DNA from: UBA4951 sp963652335
GTDB taxonomy: Bacteria; Bacillota_I; Bacilli_A; RFN20; CAG-826
Direction: 5' to 3'
Length of the DNA stretch: 13,570 bases
Assembly (NCBI GenBank): GCA_963652335.1
Contig: CAVJSS010000018.1
Coordinates: 1-13,570, forward strand
Shown here: positions 1-6,282 of the stretch, piece by piece
How positions within the stretch are numbered: the stretch's first letter is position 1
Layout: each line of letters opens with the position of its first letter
The notes under the pieces: generated by a model
Told to the model about the DNA's origin: nothing
Seen by the model: only the letters and a program-made list of their open reading frames with translations
The model's database searches: none
Position numbers and translations under genes: made by a program

Positions 1-58
<58 letters not shown>

Positions 59-101
59 GTTTATATTCTGTTCAAATTATACTGGTTAAAAATTCCTTAA
101 T

Positions 102-121
102 GGATGTTGGTTAGAACATCC
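102..121 (-). other. hairpin in the 16S leader
   Basis: GGATGTT and AACATCC form a perfect 7-bp inverted repeat around a 6-nt loop, about 45 nt upstream of the mature 16S end in the transcribed leader. It may take part in precursor folding or processing. The partner sequence downstream of 16S is outside the window, so a role in the RNase III stem cannot be tested. Confidence 0.5.
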
Positions 122-150
122 GGAATTGACGTTAGTGTTTGTTGTACATC

Positions 151-169
151 TGTTCAGTTTTCAAAGATC
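151..169 (-). promoter_or_regulatory. boxA-like rRNA leader element
   Basis: Read on the minus strand this is GATCTTTGAAAACTGAACA. Bacillota rRNA leaders and spacers carry a very similar sequence (TTCTTTGAAAACT), regarded as the boxA-type antitermination or processing signal. It lies between the predicted transcription starts and 16S, as expected for a leader signal. Confidence 0.65.
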
Positions 170-173
170 GAAT

Positions 174-212
174 CGTTTGCCTTTGTGACCTAAGCAAGCT
201 CAGGGGCAAACG
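174..212 (-). other. stem-loop near the 5' end of the rRNA leader transcript
   Basis: CGTTTGCC (174-181) pairs perfectly with GGCAAACG (205-212). Inside, CCTGAGC and GCTTAGG (189-204) can form a second stem. The start predicted from promoter P2 (about 216) falls just before the structure, so transcripts from P2 would begin with this hairpin. No T-run follows, so it does not look like a terminator. A role in leader folding or processing is inferred. Confidence 0.45.
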
Positions 213-222
213 CTTGAGATAG

Positions 223-251
223 ATGTTACGCTCATCCAATTGCCTTTGCAA
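223..251 (-). promoter_or_regulatory. rRNA promoter P2
   Basis: On the minus strand a -35 TTGCAA (246-251) and a -10 TAACAT (223-228) are separated by exactly 17 bp. An A-rich run (about 254-275 on the plus strand as T) lies directly upstream of the -35, like an UP element. The start is expected near 216. This is the promoter closer to 16S. Confidence 0.75.
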
Positions 252-308
252 GCACTTTTTGAACTTTTTTTTCTATCGATTGCCACACCCTTGCGGATGC
301 AGTTGAAT

Positions 309-357
309 AATATATCCGTATCCAAATATGTTTGCAAGCCTTTTTATGTAATTTTTT
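309..357 (-). promoter_or_regulatory. rRNA promoter P1 with UP-like element
   Basis: On the minus strand a -35 TTGCAA (332-337) and a -10 TATATT (309-314) are separated by 17 bp. An A/T-rich stretch (about 340-357) sits directly upstream, as UP elements do in strong rRNA promoters. The -35 is identical to that of P2, 86 bp downstream. Tandem promoters are typical of Bacillota rRNA operons. Confidence 0.78.
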
Positions 358-444
358 GCGCATGCGTATCACACGGGTATGCATATTCATAAATAAACAT
401 GAAGCATATATACTTGTATGTGCGAATATGCGCACGCGTGCGCA
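357..444. repeat. cluster of alternating purine-pyrimidine tracts with a 16-bp palindrome
   Basis: Five alternating runs lie between the tpiA terminator and rRNA P1: 357-369 (13 nt), 377-386 (10), 404-413 (10), 416-424 (9) and 426-444 (19). The last contains the perfect palindrome TGCGCACGCGTGCGCA (429-444), rich in CG and GC steps. Such sequence favours Z-DNA or cruciform extrusion under negative supercoiling. The sequence pattern is seen directly; the structural role is inferred. No convincing gene lies between 59 and 503. Confidence 0.6.
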
Positions 445-451
445 ATTAAGC

Positions 452-486
452 TTAAGAAAGAAAAGGCCCCGATATGAATCGAGGCC
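452..486 (-). terminator. rho-independent terminator of pgk-tpiA
   Basis: Downstream of the tpiA stop, the minus-strand RNA forms a 9-bp stem (478-486 with 465-473, including one U-G wobble) closed by a UCAU loop. It is followed by the U-rich tail TTTTCTTTCTT. It separates glycolytic transcription from the rRNA promoters. Confidence 0.9.
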
Positions 487-503
487 AAATAAATGATATT
501 AGT

Positions 504-1262
504 TTATTTCAGCATTCCTTCGATCAATCCCTTGAAGGACGATGGTTCCAAAGAAGCTCCGCCGACCAACGCTCCGTCGATATCCGGCATGGACATATAG
601 GCTGAAACGTTTTCCGGCTTGACCGACCCGCCATATAAGATCCTCATCTCATTTGCGGTATCGCCGAACAATTCATGAAGGACTTTGCGGATAAAGGCGA
701 TTGTGCTTTCGGCCGTTTCTTTCGTTGCCGATTTTCCGGTTCCGATAGCCCAAATTGGCTCATAGGCGACAACGACCTTGCTAGCATCTTCTTTGCTTAA
801 GCCCGCCAATCCTTCTTTGATTTGGGTCTCAACCCATTCTTTGGTCTTCCCTTCTTCGAAAGTTTCCTCGCTTTCTCCACAGCAATAGACTGGAATCATG
901 TTATTGGCTAGCAAAGCTTTGATCTTAAGATTGCAGCAAGTAGATGTTTCTCCGTTGTATTGGCGGCGTTCCGAATGACCCAAAATAACCCAATCGATGC
1001 CGATTTCCTTAAGCATCGGAATGGAGATTTCTCCGGTGAAGGCGCCTTTTTCGTGTTCGTTTACGTTTTGGGCGGCCACGATGCAACGAGGATCGATATT
1101 CTCTTTGACGGTCGCTAAGCAAACAAAGGTCGGGGCGACGCCGACATCGATGTTGTTTCGGATAGCCAAATCCACCATTTCGGAAGAAACGAGGGCAAAA
1201 GCCTTGGCTTCCGAGGGCGTTTTGTTCATTTTCCAGTTTCCAAGCAATAATTTCTTACGCAT
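504..1262 (-). CDS. tpiA: triosephosphate isomerase
   Basis: TpiA interconverts dihydroxyacetone phosphate and glyceraldehyde 3-phosphate in cytosolic glycolysis. The 252 residues are the normal family length and form one TIM barrel. The catalytic set is visible: Lys11 in NWKMN, His96 in GHSERR and Glu168 in AYEPIWAIGTG, whose last part is the mobile loop 6. The phosphate-binding LYGGSV (209-214) and the C-terminal GALVGGASL are present. After GHSERRQY the helix is unusual, with STCC (107-110) where acidic residues are common. The start is set by AAGGAG (1269-1274) 7 nt upstream. The pgk stop TAA forms the first bases of that ribosome site, leaving 11 nt between the genes, so the two are probably translationally linked. 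A strong terminator follows. Confidence 0.97.
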   Translation of the reverse strand: MRKKLLLGNWKMNKTPSEAKAFALVSSEMVDLAIRNNIDVGVAPTFVCLATVKENIDPRCIVAAQNVNEHEKGAFTGEISIPMLKEIGIDWVILGHSERRQYNGETSTCCNLKIKALLANNMIPVYCCGESEETFEEGKTKEWVETQIKEGLAGLSKEDASKVVVAYEPIWAIGTGKSATKETAESTIAFIRKVLHELFGDTANEMRILYGGSVKPENVSAYMSMPDIDGALVGGASLEPSSFKGLIEGMLK

Positions 1263-1273
1263 TTCATTTCTCC

Positions 1274-2500
1274 TTATTTAAGGACATCGACGCCAGGGAG
1301 GTGTCCATCGTTCTGAATCATTTCCAAGGAAGCTCCGCCGCCGGTTGAGACGTGGCTGAAATCCTTGCTGTAGCCAAATTGTTTGACGGCTGAGGCGGAA
1401 TCTCCCCCGCCGCAGACCGTGAAGGCTTTGCCAGATAGGTTCTTTATAGCCTCGCAAACCGCTTTGGTCCCGTTTTGGAATTCCTTTTGTTCGAATACGC
1501 CCATCGGCCCATTCCAGAAAACCATTTTGGCTTTGGATATCACCGAAGAGAATTTCTCGATGGTCTTAGGGCCAATATCGACCCCTTCGAAACCATCGGG
1601 GATATTTCCCTCGAAGACCTCGATCTTCCTCCCTTCGATCGGTTCGAACGAATCGGTGCAGACGGCATCTTCCGGAAGGATGATCCTGCCATTGGCTTTC
1701 TCTAAGCATTTCCTTGCATAATCGAGGGCTTCTTCATCCAAGAACGAATCTCCGATTTCCTTGCCTAAGGCCTTTTGGAAAGTATAGGACATCGCTCCGC
1801 CGATGATGATATAGTCACATTTGTTTAGCAATGTATCGATAACCTTGATTTTGTCGGTGACTTTCAATCCGCCCAAAATGGCGACATATGGTCTGTCTAA
1901 ATCCTTCACTTCGACGCAGCGAGTGAGGTTTTCGACTTCTTTGAGCATCAAATAGCCCAAGGCGACTGGCTTTCCTTCTTCTTTAAGGATTGCAGGAACC
2001 CCGTAAGTCGAAGCATGGGCCCTATGGGCAGAACCGAAAGCGTCCATGACGAAGGCATCGGCCAAAGATGCCCATTCGGCAGCCAAGGTCGGATCGTTCT
2101 TTTCTTCCCCTTTCTCGTAACGGGTGTTTTGGGCTAACAAAACCTCTCCGTTTTTCAATGAAGAAACTGCTTCTTTTAGCGCTTGGCCTCTGGTCGCATT
2201 GACAAAATGGACTTTGGCTTCTGGAAGCAAGGATTGCAATTCGTCGGCGACAGGCTTCATGTCATTGGCGGTTTTCATGGCCTCGATTTTTTCTTGATCC
2301 GGCTCTTTCCATTTGATTTTTCCAAGATGGGACATAAGCAAGACTCTTGCACCTTTGCCTAAAAGTTCCTTGATGGTTGGGAGGGCCGCTTTGATGCGGT
2401 TGTTATCGCGGATAACGCCGTTTTTCTGTGGGACATTGAAATCAACGCGAACATAAACGACTTTGCCGGATAAATCATTCAAATCTTTGACGGTTAACAT
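1274..2500 (-). CDS. pgk: phosphoglycerate kinase
   Basis: Pgk transfers the acyl phosphate of 1,3-bisphosphoglycerate to ADP, the first ATP-yielding step of glycolysis. The N-terminal substrate half shows VRVDFNVP (18-24), SHLG (57-60), NTRYEKGEE and AFGSAHRAH. The nucleotide half shows AILGGLKV (207-214), FWNGPMGVFE, GGGDSA (364-369) and TGGGASLE (386-393). At 408 residues it is slightly long. An insertion after SHLG (about 61-80, KIKWKEPDQEK...) replaces the common SHLGRPKG and recalls Mollicute enzymes. I chose ATG at 2500: AAGGAG lies 9 nt upstream, homologues begin here, and the predicted transcription start (about 2522) lies downstream of the alternative in-frame ATG at 2557. It is co-transcribed with tpiA. 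Confidence 0.96.
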   Translation of the reverse strand: MLTVKDLNDLSGKVVYVRVDFNVPQKNGVIRDNNRIKAALPTIKELLGKGARVLLMSHLGKIKWKEPDQEKIEAMKTANDMKPVADELQSLLPEAKVHFVNATRGQALKEAVSSLKNGEVLLAQNTRYEKGEEKNDPTLAAEWASLADAFVMDAFGSAHRAHASTYGVPAILKEEGKPVALGYLMLKEVENLTRCVEVKDLDRPYVAILGGLKVTDKIKVIDTLLNKCDYIIIGGAMSYTFQKALGKEIGDSFLDEEALDYARKCLEKANGRIILPEDAVCTDSFEPIEGRKIEVFEGNIPDGFEGVDIGPKTIEKFSSVISKAKMVFWNGPMGVFEQKEFQNGTKAVCEAIKNLSGKAFTVCGGGDSASAVKQFGYSKDFSHVSTGGGASLEMIQNDGHLPGVDVLK

Positions 2501-2528
2501 ATTATTTCGCTCCTTTTGGGCTAGGAAA

Positions 2529-2557
2529 ACTATAGCACCGCCCATATCGTTTTCCAT
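2529..2557 (-). promoter_or_regulatory. pgk-tpiA promoter (extended -10)
   Basis: On the minus strand TGC-TATAGT forms an extended -10 (hexamer 2529-2534, TGC at 2535-2537). A weak -35 ATGGAA lies 17 bp upstream (2552-2557). The start would be about 2522, leaving a leader of about 22 nt containing only the ribosome site. The same nine bases TGCTATAGT occur upstream of gap. Confidence 0.6.
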
Positions 2558-2568
2558 AGGAATGGAAA
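2551..2568. promoter_or_regulatory. inverted repeat over the pgk -35, possible operator
   Basis: TTTCCAT and ATGGAAA are perfect 7-bp arms around a 4-bp centre, overlapping the weak -35 of the pgk promoter. This is the position expected of a repressor or activator site. The core CCTATGG recurs in opposite orientation upstream of gap (CCATAGG). The binding protein is unknown. Confidence 0.4.
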
Positions 2569-2585
2569 TTGGATGCGGTTACAAG

Positions 2586-2613
2586 CAAAGAAAGGCGGCC
2601 AATGAAGGCCGCC
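2586..2613 (-). terminator. rho-independent terminator of the lipoprotein gene
   Basis: The minus-strand RNA has a perfect 7-bp G+C stem (GGCGGCC / GGCCGCC, 2607-2613 with 2594-2600) around a TTCATT loop, then the tail TTTCTTTG. It lies 17 nt past the lipoprotein stop and upstream of the pgk promoter, separating the two units. Confidence 0.92.
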
Positions 2614-2630
2614 CAACTAAACGAAGTCGA

Positions 2631-3839
2631 TTATAACCCGAACATCTTAAGCAAAGCGCTAATATCGGTCCAGCCATTTGAAGCAGGCTCAAGAGGCGCA
2701 TTTTGGCCGAAGGCGAATTTGAAGCCGCCGTTCGCTTTGGTTTTTATATTGGCCGTCCCGGTTTGGGGTTTTTTGTTGCCGCTTGTATCCGGAAGCTGAA
2801 TGACGCTGTTTTCATAAAAAGGGACATCGTTTTGGGAATAAGAGAAAGCGAAAACCGTATTCGCGGCTTGAAGGCCGGATTCGTTGAAGGTAACCGACAA
2901 TTCCAATGAAGTCAGATCAAGACCGGCCAATTTGTCCGCATAAGTTTCCAAAGATTCGCTGGAAACTTGCTCCAACGGAAAAATCTCATCCAAAAACGCG
3001 CAAAGCTCGGCTTTGTTTAGCGAAGCATAAAGGGTGATGTTCCCGTTTTTATCGGTATAAGGGGTGAGCCATGCCCAATTTTCGATCCTTTTGTCGAATT
3101 CGGCTACGAATTCATCAATTTTGTTTTCGACGATCAGATTTTTGTAGAATTCGGACAATCCTTCGATATCGACGTCAATATCCGTTTTATCAAGCAAACT
3201 GATGGCGTTTTCTTTGGTAATCGAATATTTCTTTCCAAGAGCAAGCCTTATGACGGTGCTATAGTCCAAGCCAACGAATTTGCAAAGGTCGTTCAAAGTG
3301 TTATATGTCCCGTTATTGACCTTCCCATCAAAAGTGGTCGGATCGATGTAATAGACATCGTCTTTGGCATAAGCGGTAAGAGCCAAGTCGGAACGGCTCT
3401 TTCCGTTTTTCTTAAACTTGTCCAAATCGTCATTAGGCTCGCCATAAATCAAAGCATCGATCGAGAGACCGAATGAAGATTGAACTTTATCTTCGCCGCC
3501 AGCATCGTCTTTTTGGCTCTTGGCCCTTAAATCCATCTCGATGCCGCTAGCCAAAGTCTGAACATTCCTTTCCGTGGTTGAATCGTCGGCGGAATTGGCA
3601 ATCGTTTCTTCGACCACCACCTTAAGATCCTTATTTGATTTGGCAATGATCGACAAAGCATTGTTTTTTGAAGAGGCTTTCAAGGCTTTTCCTAGCGATG
3701 AGACAGCTTCGTGTTTATCCGAGACCTGAACATCATTTGGCTTCAATTCGTTTGTTTTGCCAGATGTGTTGCCGCACGAAAGCAGTGGCAATGCCAGCAA
3801 GCTGATGAGCAATATTTTTTTATACGCTGATTTTTTCAT
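2631..3839 (-). CDS. lipoprotein of unknown function
   Basis: I do not recognise the family. The 402-residue product starts with a lipoprotein signal: positive residues MKKSAYKK, a hydrophobic core and the lipobox LLSC with the acceptor at Cys22, followed by a polar GNTSGKTNE linker. It should be anchored to the outer face of the membrane by the Lgt in this window. The body is soluble, acidic and Lys/Ser/Asn-rich with no further membrane span. Alternating strands and mixed helices (for example residues about 60-140 and 300-390) recall the general pattern of LppX/LolA-like lipid-binding folds, but no motif proves this. Start: ATG 3839 has AGGAGG 5 nt upstream. A GTG two codons earlier overlaps that site and is rejected. 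The gene stands alone between two terminators, between gap and pgk. Confidence 0.8.
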   Translation of the reverse strand: MKKSAYKKILLISLLALPLLSCGNTSGKTNELKPNDVQVSDKHEAVSSLGKALKASSKNNALSIIAKSNKDLKVVVEETIANSADDSTTERNVQTLASGIEMDLRAKSQKDDAGGEDKVQSSFGLSIDALIYGEPNDDLDKFKKNGKSRSDLALTAYAKDDVYYIDPTTFDGKVNNGTYNTLNDLCKFVGLDYSTVIRLALGKKYSITKENAISLLDKTDIDVDIEGLSEFYKNLIVENKIDEFVAEFDKRIENWAWLTPYTDKNGNITLYASLNKAELCAFLDEIFPLEQVSSESLETYADKLAGLDLTSLELSVTFNESGLQAANTVFAFSYSQNDVPFYENSVIQLPDTSGNKKPQTGTANIKTKANGGFKFAFGQNAPLEPASNGWTDISALLKMFGL

Positions 3840-3865
3840 AAGCACCTCCTCTTATGATCGGTTTA

Positions 3866-3894
3866 AGTGTTCAATGAAAATGATGAGATGTCAA
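3866..3894 (-). promoter_or_regulatory. possible lipoprotein promoter
   Basis: A perfect -35 TTGACA (3889-3894 on the minus strand) lies between the gap terminator and the lipoprotein gene. The -10 at 17 bp spacing, AACACT (3866-3871), is poor. A promoter is needed here because terminators flank the gene, but the exact -10 is uncertain. Confidence 0.35.
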
Positions 3895-3907
3895 TAAATG
3901 TCATCTG

Positions 3908-3946
3908 ATTTTTTCATAGATGAAAAGGCTCCCAAACGAGAGCCTT
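3908..3946 (-). terminator. rho-independent terminator of gap
   Basis: The minus-strand RNA forms a stem of AAGGCTC and GAGCCTT (7 bp) with an 8-nt loop, followed by TTTTC. The U-tract is short. Directly after it TTTTCAT and ATGAAAA (about 3910-3926) can form a second stem that overlaps the first U-tract, so the two folds could compete. Confidence 0.78.
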
Positions 3947-3962
3947 GATCGCTTTCTCAAAC

Positions 3963-5018
3963 TTATTTGTTCAAGAGAGTGCCATATAAACCAGCTAAAC
4001 GGATATATTGGCAAGTGAAACTGTTTTCGTTGTCATACCAAGCGACGACTTTGACGTGTTGGGCGCCGGTAGGGTCTTCGACGATCATGGTAAGGGTGCT
4101 ATCGAAGATCGATCCATAAGTGGTTCCGAGGATGTCGCTGGAAACGATTTCTTCCTCGTTATAGCCAAGCACGCCTTTGAGTTCGCCTTCGGAAGCTTCC
4201 TTCAAAGCAGCATTGATTTCTTCGACGGTGACTTTCTTTTTCAAAGTCAAGGTACAATCGCAGAGAGAACCATCGGTGACAGGGACGCGGATCGCGTTGC
4301 CGTTAAGGGCACCATTGAGTTCTGGGATGACTTTGCCAATGGCTTTGGCAGCGCCGGTAGAAGTAGGAACGATGTTGGCAGCTGCGGCACGCCCACGACG
4401 GAGATCGCCTTTGGCAAGATCCAAAATGGTCTGGTCGTTGGTGTAGGCGTGGACAGTGGTCATGGTTCCGCCTTGGACGCCGAATTTGTCGTTAAGGACC
4501 TTCATAACTGGAGCTAAGCAGTTGGTGGTGCATGAGGCTCCGGAGATAATCTTCAAATCGGCAGAAAGTTTGTCGGTATTGACTCCATAAACGAAAGTCG
4601 GGATGTCTTTGGAACTGCTTGGAGCGGAGATGATGACTCCTTTGGCACCGTTGTTGAGATGGACCTGTCCGTCTTCTTTGGTTTTAAGGCGGCCGGTGCA
4701 TTCCAAAACGACGTCGACTCCGTATTCTCCCCACTTAAGGTCGTGTGGGTCTTTTTGTCCCAAAACAGGGATGGCTTTGCCTTTGAAGATGATGTTGTTC
4801 TTAACTAGTTTGCCGTTTTCGTCTTTTTCGACTTCGTAAGAGATTTCATCTTTGTGCCAGGAACCCTGGGTTGTGTCATACTTCAAGAGATAGGCAAGGG
4901 TTTTCGCATCGACGAGATCGTTGATGGCGACGACTTCGAATCCGCCTTGTTCATAGGCGCGACGGAAAGAAAGACGTCCGATACGTCCAAATCCGTTGAT
5001 GGCTAATTTGATTGACAT
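3963..5018 (-). CDS. gap: glyceraldehyde-3-phosphate dehydrogenase
   Basis: Gap oxidises and phosphorylates glyceraldehyde 3-phosphate with NAD+, feeding Pgk. The N-terminal Rossmann domain has INGFGRIGR (8-16), and VAINDL (30-35) supplies the acidic residue typical of NAD-preferring catabolic enzymes. The catalytic segment SCTTNCLAP holds Cys163, with His190 in TTVHAYT as general base, and LRRGRAAAANIVPTSTGAA forms the phosphate-binding part. The C-terminus has WYDNENSF where most have WYDNEMSY. At 351 residues it is longer than the usual ~335, mainly through an insertion around 63-96. AAGGAGG lies 8 nt before the ATG. It is transcribed alone from an extended -10 promoter to a terminator, although pgk-tpiA follow after one intervening gene. 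Confidence 0.97.
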   Translation of the reverse strand: MSIKLAINGFGRIGRLSFRRAYEQGGFEVVAINDLVDAKTLAYLLKYDTTQGSWHKDEISYEVEKDENGKLVKNNIIFKGKAIPVLGQKDPHDLKWGEYGVDVVLECTGRLKTKEDGQVHLNNGAKGVIISAPSSSKDIPTFVYGVNTDKLSADLKIISGASCTTNCLAPVMKVLNDKFGVQGGTMTTVHAYTNDQTILDLAKGDLRRGRAAAANIVPTSTGAAKAIGKVIPELNGALNGNAIRVPVTDGSLCDCTLTLKKKVTVEEINAALKEASEGELKGVLGYNEEEIVSSDILGTTYGSIFDSTLTMIVEDPTGAQHVKVVAWYDNENSFTCQYIRLAGLYGTLLNK

Positions 5019-5048
5019 TGGTTGTGTCCTCCTTGGATCAACGTAAAT

Positions 5049-5057
5049 ACTATAGCA
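5049..5057 (-). promoter_or_regulatory. gap promoter (extended -10)
   Basis: TGCTATAGT on the minus strand gives an extended -10, with the start expected near 5042 and a leader of about 25 nt. No good -35 is seen at 16-18 bp, where the sequence is A/T-rich (TTATTTATT), which fits reliance on the extended -10. Upstream, ACCCATAGGGT (5082-5092) is a short inverted repeat. Confidence 0.6.
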
Positions 5058-5110
5058 AATGAAATCAGTTAATAAATAACCCTATGGGTATTTAGCGAGG
5101 TGAAAGCGGT

Positions 5111-5362
5111 TTATTCAATCGGGGCGATGCCCTTAAGGAGTTCTTCGAGGGTTACGTTGAGGGCTTTGGCGACTTTCCAAAGGGTTTCGATGCTCGGATT
5201 CCTTTTCCCTAACTCCAAATCTGAGACGAAGGAAAGAGCCAAGCCTGAGCTCAAAGAAAGATCCAATTGGGTCATCGAACGTTGCTTGCGAAGAAAAGCG
5301 ATCCTTTTACCTAATTGCCAAAGCAAAGACAAATCATTTTCTCTCTTTTTCATAGAGCTCAT
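5111..5362 (-). CDS. XRE-family helix-turn-helix regulator
   Basis: This 83-residue protein is a single Cro/C1-type DNA-binding domain. Residues 16-30 form the first helix, MTQLDLSLSSG (30-40) the support helix, LSFVSDLELGKRNP (43-56) the recognition helix and the typical glycine-lysine turn, and IETLWKVAKALNVTLEELL (58-76) the closing helices. There is no sensor or extra domain. The first 29 bp overlap the end of whiA, so translation is probably coupled. Two starts are possible: ATG 5362, with GGAG only 4 nt upstream, or ATG 5353. The gene ends 92 bp before gap with no terminator between, in the slot held by cggR in many Bacillota. Control of gap is therefore a reasonable guess, but the sequence gives no direct proof. 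Confidence 0.9.
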   Translation of the reverse strand: MSSMKKRENDLSLLWQLGKRIAFLRKQRSMTQLDLSLSSGLALSFVSDLELGKRNPSIETLWKVAKALNVTLEELLKGIAPIE

Positions 5363-6278
5363 GGATCTCCCTAAACAAATGATTGACGTTGGACTTCGAG
5401 ACGCTGGCGGCTATCTCTTCGGACAAAAGTTCCGCGATTTCGCTTAATGGCATCTCCGGATTTTCCAATCTTAATCTGCAGACTATTTCCGATTTTGGGT
5501 TTTTGATTTTCGATAAAGCGCCTGTCTGCTGAAGGAATTTGATTTCTTCAACTTGACGCGAACCTGCCGATAGGGATTTAGAAAGGTTGGCCGTATCCAA
5601 GTTAGTCAAGCGGTTAGTTACGTTTCTATAGTCTCTGGCGACTCTGACGTCTTCATAATAGAAACAAGCGTTTTCCGCCCCGACAAAAATCAAAAAGTCC
5701 GCTATCTCTTCGGAAGATTTAAGATAAACGATATATCCGTTCCTCCGTTTTGAAATCCGAGGATGGAAGGAATGGGATCTGTCCCAGATTTTAAGGAGCC
5801 GTTTGGCATATTTTTCATCCTGGCACCTTACCTCCAAATGATAGCTTCTGCAATTTGGATCATTGACTGAGCCCGCTGCTAAAAACGCCCCGCTTAGATA
5901 ATCGGATGTTTCCTCTTTGAAAGGAAAGTCGGCATTTTCGAAATCGTCTTTCAATGGATCGAGATTGAGATCGTCGATTATCTTTGCGGCGTCGTCGATT
6001 ATCACATGATAGACAACGCGTTTCAAAAAGCCTGCCGAACGGGTGTATGAAAATCTTGAAGAGACTCCATACACATCGCGGATTGCGCCATAAAGGGATT
6101 TGGCAATTGGGGCAAAAGGCGAATCCAAAGTCAATTTCGTTTTGCCTTTGTTAAAAGAAATATGACCATTTAATTTCAAAAAAGAAGCCAGAAGCGCACG
6201 TTTTTGATCGTTATTTCTATCCTTGGCGGCTATTTCTTCTTTAACGGAAGATGTGAATGTTTGCACTTGCTCACCCAT
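5334..6278 (-). CDS. whiA: sporulation/cell-division regulator WhiA
   Basis: WhiA joins an N-terminal LAGLIDADG-endonuclease-like fold without nuclease function to a C-terminal helix-turn-helix. In non-sporulating Bacillota it affects cell division and chromosome segregation. Landmarks are the N-terminal SSVKEEIA, YLSGAFLAAGSVNDP (127-141), YHLEVRC, AENACFYYEDVRVARDYRN (201-219), NRLTNLDTANLSKSL and the C-terminal SKSNVNH (294-300). The 314 residues match the family. No ribosome site precedes ATG 6278. The GTG at 6266 (Val5) is an alternative closer to the usual WhiA N-terminus. The start lies 4 nt after the trxB stop, so coupling to trxB is likely. The normal partners rapZ and glmR (yvcK) are missing between trxB and whiA. 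Confidence 0.95.
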   Translation of the reverse strand: MGEQVQTFTSSVKEEIAAKDRNNDQKRALLASFLKLNGHISFNKGKTKLTLDSPFAPIAKSLYGAIRDVYGVSSRFSYTRSAGFLKRVVYHVIIDDAAKIIDDLNLDPLKDDFENADFPFKEETSDYLSGAFLAAGSVNDPNCRSYHLEVRCQDEKYAKRLLKIWDRSHSFHPRISKRRNGYIVYLKSSEEIADFLIFVGAENACFYYEDVRVARDYRNVTNRLTNLDTANLSKSLSAGSRQVEEIKFLQQTGALSKIKNPKSEIVCRLRLENPEMPLSEIAELLSEEIAASVSKSNVNHLFREIHELYEKERK

Positions 6279-6282
6279 ATCA

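Noticed and set aside
77..82. Perfect TATAAT on the minus strand just upstream of 16S
   Set aside because: No usable -35 at 16-18 bp, and it would start transcription almost at the mature 16S end, removing the leader. The sequence is simply A/T-rich.
232..435. 67-codon open frame on the minus strand
   Set aside because: It overlaps both rRNA promoters and the alternating tracts, has no ribosome site and an unnatural composition.
2501..2557. N-terminal extension of Pgk from ATG 2557
   Set aside because: The predicted transcription start is downstream of it, a strong ribosome site precedes ATG 2500, and homologues start at the later Met.
3840..3845. GTG start two codons upstream of the lipoprotein ATG
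   Set aside because: It overlaps the AGGAGG ribosome site, which is correctly spaced for ATG 3839.
4008..4517. 169-codon plus-strand open frame
   Set aside because: It is antisense to gap, has no ribosome site and no recognisable domain; it is a shadow of gap codon usage.
5082..5092. ACCCATAGGGT followed by TTATTTATT as a terminator for the XRE gene
   Set aside because: Only four base pairs in the stem and a broken T-run; too weak to terminate. It is kept only as a possible operator.
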